From Stenotrophomonas pavanii (GTDB lineage: Bacteria > Pseudomonadota > Gammaproteobacteria > Xanthomonadales > Xanthomonadaceae), in assembly GCF_900101175.1 (NCBI RefSeq), contig NZ_FNFQ01000007.1, forward strand, positions 1 through 64,000: DNA of 64,000 nucleotides, given 5' to 3'. How positions within the stretch are numbered: position 1 is the stretch's first letter; each line of letters opens with the position of its first letter. Positions 24,820 through 33,396 of the stretch are shown one piece after another. The notes beneath the pieces are model-generated. The model did not search any database. It worked only from the letters and a program-made list of their open reading frames with translations, and was not told the DNA's origin. A program made the position numbers and the translations under genes.

Positions 24820-25896
24820 ATGAAGCGCCTGCTCCTTGTCCCCCTGCTTGGAATCCTCGCCGTGACCGCCTACACCTTCTGCACCTCCTGGTCCCTCCCC
24901 GACTACCCCGAGTCACCGCAGTACCGTGATGGCAAGTTCCGCAATGCCCTGCCCCGTCCGGCAATGAGCCTGCGCGACGGTGCGGAGATCTGGTGGACGT
25001 TCCTGTTCAACAAACCCAAGGGCACCGTGCCGACCCACCCGATTCCGGTGAAGCCGCTGGACCGGGCCACGCTGGACGCCGCGCCGGACCGCAGCCTGTT
25101 CCGGCTCGGGCACTCCACGATCCTGCTGAAGCTGCGCGGCCAGTACTGGCTGACCGACCCGGTCTTCTCCGAGCGCGCCTCGCCGGTGCAGTGGATGGGC
25201 CCTGCGCGCTTCCATGCGCCGCCGATCAGCATCGATGCACTGCCGCCGATCGCCGGCGTGATCCTTTCGCACAACCACTACGACCATCTCGACCACGCCG
25301 CAGTGATGCAGCTGGATCGCAAGACCTCGCGCTTCATCGCCCCGCTCGGCGTGGGTGACCAGCTGATCGCCTGGGGTGTGGACGCTGGCAAGGTCGAACA
25401 GCTGGACTGGTGGCAATCCACCGAGGCCAATGGCCTGCGCCTGACCGCCACCCCGGGCCAGCATTTTTCCGGCCGCGGCCTGGGCGACAGTGACCGCAGC
25501 CTGTGGGCGTCATGGGTGATCCAGGACGGCGACTTCCGCATCTTCTTCAGCGGCGACACCGGCTACTTCGATGGCTTCAAGGCGATCGGCGAAAAGTACG
25601 GCCCGTTCGACCTGACGATGATCGAGACCGGCGCCTATGATCCGCGCTGGGCGTTCGTGCACATGCAGCCGGAGCAGACGCTGCAGGCGCACCTGGACCT
25701 GCGTGGCAAGTGGCTGCTGCCGATCCACAACGGCACCTTCGACCTGGCCCTGCACGCATGGCAGCAGCCGTTCGACCGCATCACCGCATTGGCGGCCGCG
25801 AAGCGCGTGCCGGTGGCCACGCCGATGATGGGCGAAGCAGTGGACATGCAGGCGCCGCAGCCGGGCACGCGCTGGTGGGAGACGGTGGAGCTGTAA
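24820..25896 (+). CDS. NAPE-PLD/UlaG-like metallo-beta-lactamase-fold hydrolase, exported
   Basis: A 358-residue protein with an N-terminal hydrophobic segment (about 3-20) that looks like a signal peptide or membrane anchor. The metal-binding motif is SHNHYDHLD (H-x-H-x-D-H), with later ligands in GDTGYFDG and PIHNGTFDL. The arrangement RLGHSTILLKLRG, ATPGQHFSGRG, IETGAYDPRWAFVHM is that of the N-acylphosphatidylethanolamine phospholipase D-like family, so a lipid or phosphoester substrate is plausible. It is controlled by the divergent TetR gene. Confidence 0.75.
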   Translation: MKRLLLVPLLGILAVTAYTFCTSWSLPDYPESPQYRDGKFRNALPRPAMSLRDGAEIWWTFLFNKPKGTVPTHPIPVKPLDRATLDAAPDRSLFRLGHSTILLKLRGQYWLTDPVFSERASPVQWMGPARFHAPPISIDALPPIAGVILSHNHYDHLDHAAVMQLDRKTSRFIAPLGVGDQLIAWGVDAGKVEQLDWWQSTEANGLRLTATPGQHFSGRGLGDSDRSLWASWVIQDGDFRIFFSGDTGYFDGFKAIGEKYGPFDLTMIETGAYDPRWAFVHMQPEQTLQAHLDLRGKWLLPIHNGTFDLALHAWQQPFDRITALAAAKRVPVATPMMGEAVDMQAPQPGTRWWETVEL

Positions 25897-25923
25897 TGCG
25901 GTGGGCTCCGGTTCTGGCCGCCG

Positions 25924-26421
25924 CTACGTCTTCGGGTGAAGCCTGCGCCCTTCCCGGGCCAGATTGATCTGCAGCGCAGCGGCGGCGAGCTCGGTCATTT
26001 CCGTCGTGACTTTCCCGCTGCCGCGCGCTCGCAGCCAACCGAGTATGTCGACGAGATGCCAGATCGAGGTCGAGCCGTCATGCACGGGGGACGGAAACGA
26101 CTGCAGGTTGGCCAGCATGAGCTTCCGCATGTTCTGGCGCGACATTCCGAGCAGGTCTGCGACGTCAGTGAGCCCCACCAGATCGGGGCTCACTTCAACC
26201 AGTTCGGCACCGGGCACAGCCCGCTGCACATCGTCGAGCGCCGAACGCAGGGCAACCCCTGCGCTGTCTGCTTCCCGGCAGAACGCCAGGGCCAGCCGTC
26301 CCGGCAACCCAAGGCCCACAAGCGCGTCGTCACAGCCGCCTTCGGCCAGGCGCTGCTCGAGGACGCCGATTTCATTGCCTGTGTCCGGCAAGCGGTACTT
26401 CAGGGTGAAGTTGAATTCCAT
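25924..26421 (-). CDS. DNA-binding partner of a toxin-antitoxin-like pair
   Basis: A 165-residue protein. Residues 1-80 form a small alpha/beta domain (FNFTLKYRLP; CDDALVGLGLPGRLALAF), and residues about 80-140 an AlpA/MerR-type HTH (DLVGLTDVADLLGMSRQNMRKL, then a wing and WHLVDILGWL). It follows a small HicA-like gene by 33 bases on the same strand. The pairing of an alpha/beta domain with an HTH is the plan of HicB-type antitoxins, but I do not recognise it as HicB itself. Confidence 0.6.
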   Translation of the reverse strand: MEFNFTLKYRLPDTGNEIGVLEQRLAEGGCDDALVGLGLPGRLALAFCREADSAGVALRSALDDVQRAVPGAELVEVSPDLVGLTDVADLLGMSRQNMRKLMLANLQSFPSPVHDGSTSIWHLVDILGWLRARGSGKVTTEMTELAAAALQINLAREGRRLHPKT

Positions 26422-26454
26422 GATTGACCCCTTCGCTTCTGACGAAGCCTGATC

Positions 26455-26697
26455 TCATTGCTCACGACTGCAGTTCTCGACCACACGCCGCAAGGCACTT
26501 GCATGACGGCTGCCGCTTCGCGGCGTGCTCCAGATGCTCACGATGCAGAACTCCCCGCATCGGCAATCGGTGTCGTTGTAAGGGCAATACATCCGGCCCC
26601 ACGCATGGCCGCCCGCCATACGGAGCCTCCATCCACGATCCTCCGCGAACTGCAACGCCGCTTCGATGTCCTTGTCTGGATGACGCGCTCGAGACAT
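26455..26697 (-). CDS. Small HicA-like candidate toxin
   Basis: An 80-residue protein from ATG 26697, with GGAGAAGAAGGA just upstream. KDIEAALQFAEDRGWRLRMAGGHAWGRMYCP has the helix-strand-strand order of HicA mRNA interferases, with His31 in GGHAWG at the place of the catalytic His. Six cysteines in the middle (residues 38-51, CPYND, DCRCGEFC) could bind a metal, unlike classic HicA. It is the first gene of a two-gene unit whose promoter carries a perfect inverted repeat at 26734-26749. Confidence 0.5.
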   Translation of the reverse strand: MSRARHPDKDIEAALQFAEDRGWRLRMAGGHAWGRMYCPYNDTDCRCGEFCIVSIWSTPRSGSRHASALRRVVENCSREQ

Positions 26698-26733
26698 TCC
26701 TTCTTCTCCATAGTCTCCACACGGCTCACACGG

Positions 26734-26749
26734 GTTGTCAAATGACAAC
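26734..26749. promoter_or_regulatory. Inverted repeat before the toxin-antitoxin-like pair
   Basis: GTTGTCA-AA-TGACAAC, a perfect 7-bp inverted repeat about 40 bases upstream of ATG 26697. On the minus strand its right arm includes TTGACA, a consensus -35, so binding would shut the promoter. This is the usual site of antitoxin autoregulation. Confidence 0.55.
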
Positions 26750-26863
26750 TCTCTTAAAAGACGCTCGATGTGACCCCAGCCAATCCGCGCTACACGTCCA
26801 GAGCCACATCGGTCAGCCCTCCCGTGATGGCAGCGCCAGCGTCCAGCGCCGCTGCAGTGCGTC

Positions 26864-26879
26864 ATGTAACCGATTACAT
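26864..26879. promoter_or_regulatory. LacI-family operator
   Basis: ATGTAA-CCGA-TTACAT, a 16-bp site with a central CG, of the kind bound by LacI/GalR regulators of carbohydrate genes. It lies 55 bases before the glycosidase-like gene. No LacI gene is in the window. Confidence 0.6.
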
Positions 26880-26934
26880 CCCTTGCTAGCGTAGCGCTCG
26901 CCCGATCCCGGCCGAACCTGCGAGGCAGTCCGTA

Positions 26935-29900
26935 ATGACGTTGCGCGCCGAACGCTCCAAGGTCTCCACCCTGCTTTTCCCATTGCGCCCTGCCGCCCTG
27001 CTGCTCGTCGCCCTGGCGTCCTCCGCACAGGCCCAGACGCTCCCGCCGCGCAGCCAATGGCAGGCCAGCAGTTCCTCGCAGCAGGTGCCGGCAATGGCGA
27101 TCGGCCACCTGATCGACGGCGACCCGAAGACCGTGACCGGCGGCGCCTTCAGCCCCGGCCACTGGTTCCAGATCGACCTGGGCACGCCCACGCTGCTGGC
27201 CGGCGTGCGCCTCACCTGGGATGTCTCCAATCCGGAAGGCTATTCGCTGCAGACCTCCCTGGACGGCACGCAGTGGCAGACCGCATACACGATGGCCGAT
27301 TCACTGGGCGACGTGGAAACGCTGTACTTCGCGCCGCGCCAGGCGCGCTACGTGCGGCTGGCCAGCCCGCAGCGGACCTCCGACTGGGGCGTGTCCCTCT
27401 TCGAGATGGAGCCACTGGACAGCACGCTCAGCGCACGCGTCAGCGGTGTGGATGCAACGCAGGCAGCCGCGCTGTGGCAGGGCGGCGCTGCCGTCGCGAT
27501 TCCCGTCGGGAAGGCAGGCGCCCATGCGCTCGAGATCACCTTGCCCCGCGCCCAGCCCACTGCCGGCCTGCTGGTCGAGTGGGCCGATGGTGCGCGTGGC
27601 GCTGCCCGATTGCAGGCGCAGGACAGCAACGGTCGCTGGCACGACTGGGCACAGGATGCGCAGGCCGCCAACCATCGGCAAAGCTGGCTGGCCGCCACTG
27701 TGGCGCAACCGGTGCGTGCGTTCCGGCTGAGCGTGGACGGCGCTGCACCCCGGGCCGCGCGGTTGCGCCTGCTGGGCCCGAAGGCGGTGATGACGCCCAT
27801 GAAGCAGTACCAGATCGCCGCCAGCGGCGCGCAGCGCGGGCTGTTCCCGGCGTCACTGCAGATGCAGCAGACCTACTGGACCGCCGTCGGCGTGCACGCC
27901 GGGCGACAGAAATCGATCTTTGACGAGTACGGCAACATCGAAGCCTACAAGGGCGCACCGCTGGTGCAGCCCATCTGGCGCGGTGCCGATGGCCGCGCGG
28001 CGGGCGCCGCCGAACGCCCCGTGCACCACGCCCTGCGCGATGGCTGGAAGCCGATGCCTTCGGCCACCTGGTCGCCGCAACCCGGGCTGGAGCTGCGCAG
28101 CGAGGCCTTCGCCCTCCAGCGCGACGGGCAACCGGTCACCTTCGTGCGCCATCGCCTGCACAACACCGGCAGCAGCCGGATCGATGGAACGCTTAGCCTG
28201 GTCGTGCGCCCGATGCAGATGAACCCGCCGTGGCAGAACGGCGGGCTGTCGCCGATCCGCGAGGCCGCCGTCGATGGGCAGGCCGTGCGCATCAACGGGC
28301 GCACGCTGCTGCAGTCGCTTACGCCAGTGACCGCATCCGGCGCGGCGCCGTTCGGCGACGACGGCGCAACGGAAATCACCGCGAACATCGCTGCCGGCCA
28401 ACTGCCTTCCACGCAGCAGGCGCGTGATGACCAGGGCCTTGCCTCGGCTGCGTTGAACTACCGGGTGTCGCTGGCACCGGGCAGCAGCGACGCCATCGTG
28501 GTCGCGTTCCCGCTGGGCACTGCCGCCGCCGATGCCAACGGCATGCTGCCCGAAGCACCCGCGCTTGATCTGGCTGCGCTGCCCGACGATGCCAATGCCG
28601 CGTTCGACGTGCTGGCCACGCAGGCCTCCGCCGACTGGCAGGCACGGCTGGGCCAGGTCGGCCTGCGCCTGCCCGATCCCTCGCTGGTCGACATGCTGCG
28701 CGCGCAGGCCGCCTACATGCTGATCAACCAGACCGGCCCGGCCATGCAGCCGGGGCCGCGCAACTACAACCGCTCCTTCATCCGCGACGGCATGGCCACC
28801 TCGGCGGTGCTGCTGCGCATGGGTGAAGCACGTGTCGCGCGCGATTACCTGGCCTGGTACAGCGAACACGGCGTGCATGCCAACGGCCTGGTCTCACCGA
28901 TCCTCAACGACGATGGCAGCGTCAACACCGGCTTCGGCTCGGACATCGAGTACGACAGCCAGGGCCAGTACGTCGCACTGGTGGCCGACGTTGCACGCCT
29001 GGATGGTGGACCAGAAACGGTGCGCGCCTACCTGCCCAAGGTGAAAGCCGCGCTGCGCTTCCTGCAGGAACTGCGCGAGCGCACGCTGGTGCCCGGTTAC
29101 AAGGCTGACCAGCCTTCGCCGGAACGGTTTGCGGGCATCCTTGCGCCGTCGATCAGCCATGAGGGCTATCCATCACCCACCCACAGCTATTGGGATGACT
29201 ATTGGGGCCTGAAGGGCTGGCACGACGGCGCGTGGCTGGCCGAGGCCCTGGGCGACCACCAGACCGCTGCCTGGGCGCGCGAGCAATACAAGCTGCTGTA
29301 CGACGCACTGCATGCCTCGATCCGGGCAACGATGGCGTGGAAGGGCATCGACTTCATTCCGTCGTCGGCCGATCTTGGCGATGGTGACCCCACCGGCGTC
29401 TCGATTGCATTGGACCCGACCGGCGCGCAGAGCGTACTGCCGGCCGAGGCACTGCGGACCACCTTCGCACGTTATCTGGATGACGTGCGCAAGCGCAGCC
29501 AGCCCGGTGCGCTGTACGCCTATACCCCGTACGAGATCCGCAACGTGCTGAGCTATGTGCATCTGGGCCAGCCGCAGGCGGCCGATGAGCTGCTGCAGGG
29601 GCTGCTGCATGACCGGCGCCCGCTCGAGTGGCAGGTGCTGGCCGAGGTCGTGCATTCACGCCTGCGCTTCCCGCGCTACCTGGGCGACATGCCGCATACC
29701 TGGATCGGCGCCGAGTACGGCCGCACGCTGTTCGGCATGCTGATGCGCGAGGACGATGACGCACTGTCGCTGCTGCCGGGCACGCCCCCCGCGTGGGTGG
29801 CGGGCGATGGATTGGCAGTGGAACGCCTGCCGACGGCGTATGGCACCTTGCAGATGCAGGCGCGGCAGCGCGACGGCGTGTTGACGGTGGCGCTGGGCAA

Positions 29901-30051
29901 GGGCTTGCGCAGCAGGACGGCGGTGAAGGTGTGGTGGCCGCAGCGGACGATGCCGAAGACGGTGCGTGTGGATGGGCGCAGCGTTTCCGATTTCGATGCC
30001 GAGGGCGTGCGCCTGGCGAAGCCGTTCAAAACGCTGGAGGCGCGTTGGTGA
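26935..30051 (+). CDS. Secreted discoidin-domain glycosidase-like protein (six-hairpin fold)
   Basis: A 1038-residue protein with a cleavable signal peptide (hydrophobic 17-33, ending SSAQAQ). Residues about 35-165 form an F5/8 type C (discoidin) carbohydrate-binding domain (IDGDPKTVTGGAFSPGHWFQ, ARYVRLASPQ, WGVSLFEMEPL). After beta-rich regions, residues about 590-960 look like an alpha/alpha six-hairpin catalytic domain (NYNRSFIRDGMATSAVLLRM, YWDDYWGLKGWHDGAWLAEA, WIGAEYGRTLFGML). The acidic residues in IRDG and YWDDYW are candidate catalytic residues. It acts in the periplasm or outside the cell on an unknown glycan. A LacI-type operator precedes it. Confidence 0.7.
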   Translation: MTLRAERSKVSTLLFPLRPAALLLVALASSAQAQTLPPRSQWQASSSSQQVPAMAIGHLIDGDPKTVTGGAFSPGHWFQIDLGTPTLLAGVRLTWDVSNPEGYSLQTSLDGTQWQTAYTMADSLGDVETLYFAPRQARYVRLASPQRTSDWGVSLFEMEPLDSTLSARVSGVDATQAAALWQGGAAVAIPVGKAGAHALEITLPRAQPTAGLLVEWADGARGAARLQAQDSNGRWHDWAQDAQAANHRQSWLAATVAQPVRAFRLSVDGAAPRAARLRLLGPKAVMTPMKQYQIAASGAQRGLFPASLQMQQTYWTAVGVHAGRQKSIFDEYGNIEAYKGAPLVQPIWRGADGRAAGAAERPVHHALRDGWKPMPSATWSPQPGLELRSEAFALQRDGQPVTFVRHRLHNTGSSRIDGTLSLVVRPMQMNPPWQNGGLSPIREAAVDGQAVRINGRTLLQSLTPVTASGAAPFGDDGATEITANIAAGQLPSTQQARDDQGLASAALNYRVSLAPGSSDAIVVAFPLGTAAADANGMLPEAPALDLAALPDDANAAFDVLATQASADWQARLGQVGLRLPDPSLVDMLRAQAAYMLINQTGPAMQPGPRNYNRSFIRDGMATSAVLLRMGEARVARDYLAWYSEHGVHANGLVSPILNDDGSVNTGFGSDIEYDSQGQYVALVADVARLDGGPETVRAYLPKVKAALRFLQELRERTLVPGYKADQPSPERFAGILAPSISHEGYPSPTHSYWDDYWGLKGWHDGAWLAEALGDHQTAAWAREQYKLLYDALHASIRATMAWKGIDFIPSSADLGDGDPTGVSIALDPTGAQSVLPAEALRTTFARYLDDVRKRSQPGALYAYTPYEIRNVLSYVHLGQPQAADELLQGLLHDRRPLEWQVLAEVVHSRLRFPRYLGDMPHTWIGAEYGRTLFGMLMREDDDALSLLPGTPPAWVAGDGLAVERLPTAYGTLQMQARQRDGVLTVALGKGLRSRTAVKVWWPQRTMPKTVRVDGRSVSDFDAEGVRLAKPFKTLEARW

Positions 30052-30056
30052 AGCAG

Positions 30057-30082
30057 CCGAGCATGGCTTGGCTCTACGAAGC
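30057..30082 (-). repeat. Single GTAG-type REP element
   Basis: The minus strand reads GTAGAGCCAAGCCATGCTCG, the GTAG plus stem-loop plan of the species REP family. It lies between the convergent glycosidase and solute-binding protein genes. Confidence 0.6.
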
Positions 30083-30108
30083 GGGGATCGCCCGGGCCAC
30101 GCCCGGTG

Positions 30109-31086
30109 TCATTGCAGCGTCGGCAACCCCGGCGGATTGGTCTGCGACTGTGGCACGGCTTCATCGGCCACATTCCAGCGTGCCAGCGCCTGCGCGTAGG
30201 TGCCGCTGCCGATCTGGGTGTTCAGCGCCTGCGTCACCGCGTCGGCCAGGCCGCTGCCCTTGCGCGTGGTCACCGAGATCGCTGCGGCATTCGGCCAGCC
30301 ACCAGGGAACAGGCCCACGCGCCGCACCTTGCCGTCGCGCGCCGAATAGGCGCCGGTAGCATTGGGCTCGAACGAGACATCGGCGCGGCCGGTGATCACC
30401 GCCAGCCGCCCGACCACCGCGTCATCGAAGTACTGGTATTCCACGGGCTTCAATCCCGCCGCGATGTTCTGCTGGTCCCACTGGCGCAGGATCTGGTCCT
30501 GGTTGGTGCTGGCACCGACCACCACCTTCAGCCCGGCCACATCGGCGGGCTTTTCGATTTTCTGGATGGGCCCGTCGCTGCGGGTGTAGATGCCCAGCAG
30601 GTCGTAACGATAGCTGGAGAAATCGAACTTCTTCTTGCGTTCCTCGGTAACCGTCACGTTCGACAGCACCGCATCGTACTTGCCCGACTCCAGCCCCAGT
30701 GGCCAGTCGGCCCAGGCCACCGGCACGATCACCAGCTTCAGGCCCAACGCATCCGCGATCAGCCGCGCGATGTCCGGTTCGATGCCGACCACGTCCTTGC
30801 TGTCGGCGCCGTAGTCGGCCAGCGGTAGCTGCCCCGGGTGGGTCGCCACGGTGAATGCGCCTGGCGTGACGAAGCGGTAGCCCGCAGGAATCAAGGCCTG
30901 CGCCTTCGGGTCGAGCGTGCCCTTCAGCACGGCGGTGTTGGTACCGGCCAGGCTGGTCGCGGCCACAGCGGCAGCCTCCGGGGCCTGGCGCACGCGCGAG
31001 TAGACGATGCCGGCGATGCCGATGACCAGCACCCCCACGATCAACAGGGTGCTGCGCGAGGGGCGACGCGATGCTGCAGGGCTCAT
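30109..31086 (-). CDS. Amino-acid-type ABC transporter solute-binding protein
   Basis: A 325-residue family 3 solute-binding protein with an N-terminal membrane segment (about 13-29) and no lipobox cysteine, so it is either periplasmic or membrane-anchored. Family marks: GIEPDIARLIADALGLKL, WADWPLGLESGKYDAVLSNV, TVTEERKKKFDFS and PADVAGLKVVVGASTNQ. It is the last gene of the sulfur locus, 16 bases after the transporter core. The likely ligand is a sulfur amino acid derivative by context (compare TcyJ/TcyK or YxeM of B. subtilis). Confidence 0.8.
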   Translation of the reverse strand: MSPAASRRPSRSTLLIVGVLVIGIAGIVYSRVRQAPEAAAVAATSLAGTNTAVLKGTLDPKAQALIPAGYRFVTPGAFTVATHPGQLPLADYGADSKDVVGIEPDIARLIADALGLKLVIVPVAWADWPLGLESGKYDAVLSNVTVTEERKKKFDFSSYRYDLLGIYTRSDGPIQKIEKPADVAGLKVVVGASTNQDQILRQWDQQNIAAGLKPVEYQYFDDAVVGRLAVITGRADVSFEPNATGAYSARDGKVRRVGLFPGGWPNAAAISVTTRKGSGLADAVTQALNTQIGSGTYAQALARWNVADEAVPQSQTNPPGLPTLQ

Positions 31087-31102
31087 GGTGTTCCTTCCGG
31101 GG

Positions 31103-32848
31103 TTACAGAGTCTTGGCCAGGAAATCGGCGGTGCGTTGCTGGCGCGGGCGCTCGAACAGGGCCTCGGGCGTGCCCTGCTCGATCACCCGTCCCTGGTCCA
31201 TCATCACCACGTGGTCGGCCACGCGGCGGGCGAAGCCCAGTTCATGGGTGACGATCACCAGCGTGGTGCCGGAACGGGCCAGCTCTTCGATCACGCTGAG
31301 CACTTCGGCCACCAGCTCCGGATCCAGCGCCGAGGTCGGCTCATCGAACAGCAGCACCTTTGGCTGCAACGCCAGCGCGCGGGCGATCGCGATGCGCTGC
31401 TGCTGGCCACCGGACAGCTGGCGCGGGAAGGCATCGGCCTTGTCGGCCAGGCCGACCCGTTCCAGCAGCGTGCGCGCCTGCTGCTCGGCCTGCGCGCGCG
31501 GCACATCGCGTACTGCGATCGGCGCTTCGATGATGTTCTCCAGCGCGGTCAGGTGCGGGAACAGGTTGAAGCCCTGGAACACCATGCCCACTTCGGCGCG
31601 CCGGCGGCGGATCTCGCGTTCGGGCAGCTCGTACAGGGTGTCGCCATCGCGACGGTAGCCGATCAGCTGGCCACCGACGGTCACGTAGCCGCTGTCGGCG
31701 CGTTCCAGGTGGTTGATCAGCCGCAGCGACGTGGACTTGCCGGCGCCGGACGGGCCGATCAGCACGGTCACGCTGCCGGCACGCAGGTCCAGGTGCACGT
31801 CTTCCAGCACCGGCTGATCGCCAAACACCTTGCCCACGCCGTGCAGCGACACCGCCGCCCCGTCACCCGCTTCCACCTGGGTGGCGATGCGCGGGCGGTT
31901 GATCACGCGGGGCGCAGCATCACCGGACCGGCGCTGCGGCGATGACACCCGCGACACCGAACGTTCGCGTTGCAGCTGGCCGCGTGCGAAGCGCTGCTCC
32001 ACGCGGCGCTGCAGCAGCGACAGCGCGGTCAGGATCACCAGGTACCAGACCGTGGCCACCATCAGCAGCGGCACTACTTCCAGGTTGCGCCGGTAGATCA
32101 CCTGGACGGTGTAGAACAGCTCCGGCAGCGCCAGCACGTAAACCACCGAGGTGCTCTTGGCCAGGCCGATCACATCGTTGAACGCGGCCGGCAGGATCGA
32201 ACGCATCGCCTGCGGCAGGATGATGCGCCGCACCTGGCGCGCACGCGGCAGCCCGAGCGCGGCGGCCGCCTCATACTGGCCATGATCGACCGAGAGGATG
32301 CCACCGCGGATCACTTCGGCCGAGAACGCGGCCTGGTTCAGGGTCAGCCCCAGTACCGCGGCGGTGAACACGCCGATCAGCTGCGTGGTGGGGTAAGAGA
32401 ACAGGCTGATGCCGGTGAACGGAACGCCCAGCTCGATGGTGCTGTACAGGTAGCCCAGGTTGTTCAGCAGCAGCAGCAACACCAGCAGCGGGATCGAGCG
32501 GAACAACCACACATACCCCCACGACACCGCTGACAACAGGGGTGAGCCGGACACCCGTGCCAGCGCAAGCAGGGTGCCCAGCGCAAAACCGAGGCCGGTA
32601 CCGAGTGCGGTCAGCAGCAGCGTCCGGCCCAGGCCTTCCAGCACCGGGCGTGCGAAGAACCACTCGGCGAAGGTGCCCCAGCCCCAGCGCGGATTGCCCA
32701 GCACCGATTGCAGCCCGATCAGGATCAGCGCCAGCGCCAATACCGTGCCGACCACCTGCAGCGGGTGCCGGGCCGGCACGATCTTCAAGGCCGGTGCGGG
32801 TGCCGGCCGTGTGCCGATCCCATCCAGCGCCGTCGAGGGCGTGCTCAT
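31103..32848 (-). CDS. Fused ABC permease and ATPase for a polar amino-acid-type substrate
   Basis: A 581-residue fusion. Residues about 25-305 form a HisMQ-type permease with five or so membrane helices and the EAA loop (YEAAAALGLPRARQVRRIILPQA). After a 35-residue Arg/Ser-rich linker, residues about 335-581 form an ATPase: Walker A GPSGAGKST, Q-loop FQGFNLFPHL, signature LSGGQQQR, Walker B VLLFDEPTSALD, H-loop VTHEL. These two parts are normally separate proteins. It overlaps the GNAT gene (ATGA) and precedes the solute-binding gene. Confidence 0.88.
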   Translation of the reverse strand: MSTPSTALDGIGTRPAPAPALKIVPARHPLQVVGTVLALALILIGLQSVLGNPRWGWGTFAEWFFARPVLEGLGRTLLLTALGTGLGFALGTLLALARVSGSPLLSAVSWGYVWLFRSIPLLVLLLLLNNLGYLYSTIELGVPFTGISLFSYPTTQLIGVFTAAVLGLTLNQAAFSAEVIRGGILSVDHGQYEAAAALGLPRARQVRRIILPQAMRSILPAAFNDVIGLAKSTSVVYVLALPELFYTVQVIYRRNLEVVPLLMVATVWYLVILTALSLLQRRVEQRFARGQLQRERSVSRVSSPQRRSGDAAPRVINRPRIATQVEAGDGAAVSLHGVGKVFGDQPVLEDVHLDLRAGSVTVLIGPSGAGKSTSLRLINHLERADSGYVTVGGQLIGYRRDGDTLYELPEREIRRRRAEVGMVFQGFNLFPHLTALENIIEAPIAVRDVPRAQAEQQARTLLERVGLADKADAFPRQLSGGQQQRIAIARALALQPKVLLFDEPTSALDPELVAEVLSVIEELARSGTTLVIVTHELGFARRVADHVVMMDQGRVIEQGTPEALFERPRQQRTADFLAKTL

Positions 32849-33396
32849 GCATGGACCCCGTGCAGTACCGCCTGCACAGGCGCAACGACAGGCGCGGGCG
32901 CCCGCAGGTGTTTCTCGAACGGCAGGTGCGCGATGGATTCCGGGTCCGCGTCCAGGTCGAACAGCGCGGTGTAGCCGTGGCTGAGGTAAAGGCCGACCGC
33001 CTCGGGCTGGCGGAAGCCGGTGGTCAGGAACACGCGCCGATAGCCCTGGCGCGCCGCCTGCTCTTCCAGTTCCTGCAGCACGCGCCGGGCGATGCCCTGC
33101 CGGCGCAGCCCGGGCAGCGTCCAGATACGCTTGAACTCGGCGGTGTCCGGATCGCGGTGCGGCATGAAGGCACCGCCGGAGATCGCCACACCGTCGCGCA
33201 GCAACAGTACGAAGGCCCCTACCGGCGCGGCAAATGCCTGCGCCGGGTAGCGCTGCAGTTCCTCGCGGGCGCTGCCGCCGATGCGTCGGCGCACATCGGC
33301 GTAGCGACTGTCGTATTCCTGCTCCAGGCCATCGAACAGCGGCCGCGCCAGCGGGTCATCGACCGAGGTATAGAGGAAGCGTTCGTCGTGGCTCAT
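32845..33396 (-). CDS. GNAT N-acetyltransferase (SnaA/SnaB-like by context)
   Basis: A 183-residue GNAT protein. The acetyl-CoA pyrophosphate loop is GLRRQGIARRVLQELEEQA, followed by VFLTTGFRQPEAVGLYLSHGYTAL, the closing GNAT motif. ATG 33396 is chosen because it overlaps the stop of the M20 gene. In the B. subtilis S-alkylcysteine and S-succinocysteine operons an acetyltransferase of this type (SnaA, SnaB) N-acetylates the thioether amino acid before C-S cleavage; the neighbours here support the same job. Confidence 0.75.
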   Translation of the reverse strand: MSHDERFLYTSVDDPLARPLFDGLEQEYDSRYADVRRRIGGSAREELQRYPAQAFAAPVGAFVLLLRDGVAISGGAFMPHRDPDTAEFKRIWTLPGLRRQGIARRVLQELEEQAARQGYRRVFLTTGFRQPEAVGLYLSHGYTALFDLDADPESIAHLPFEKHLRAPAPVVAPVQAVLHGVHA

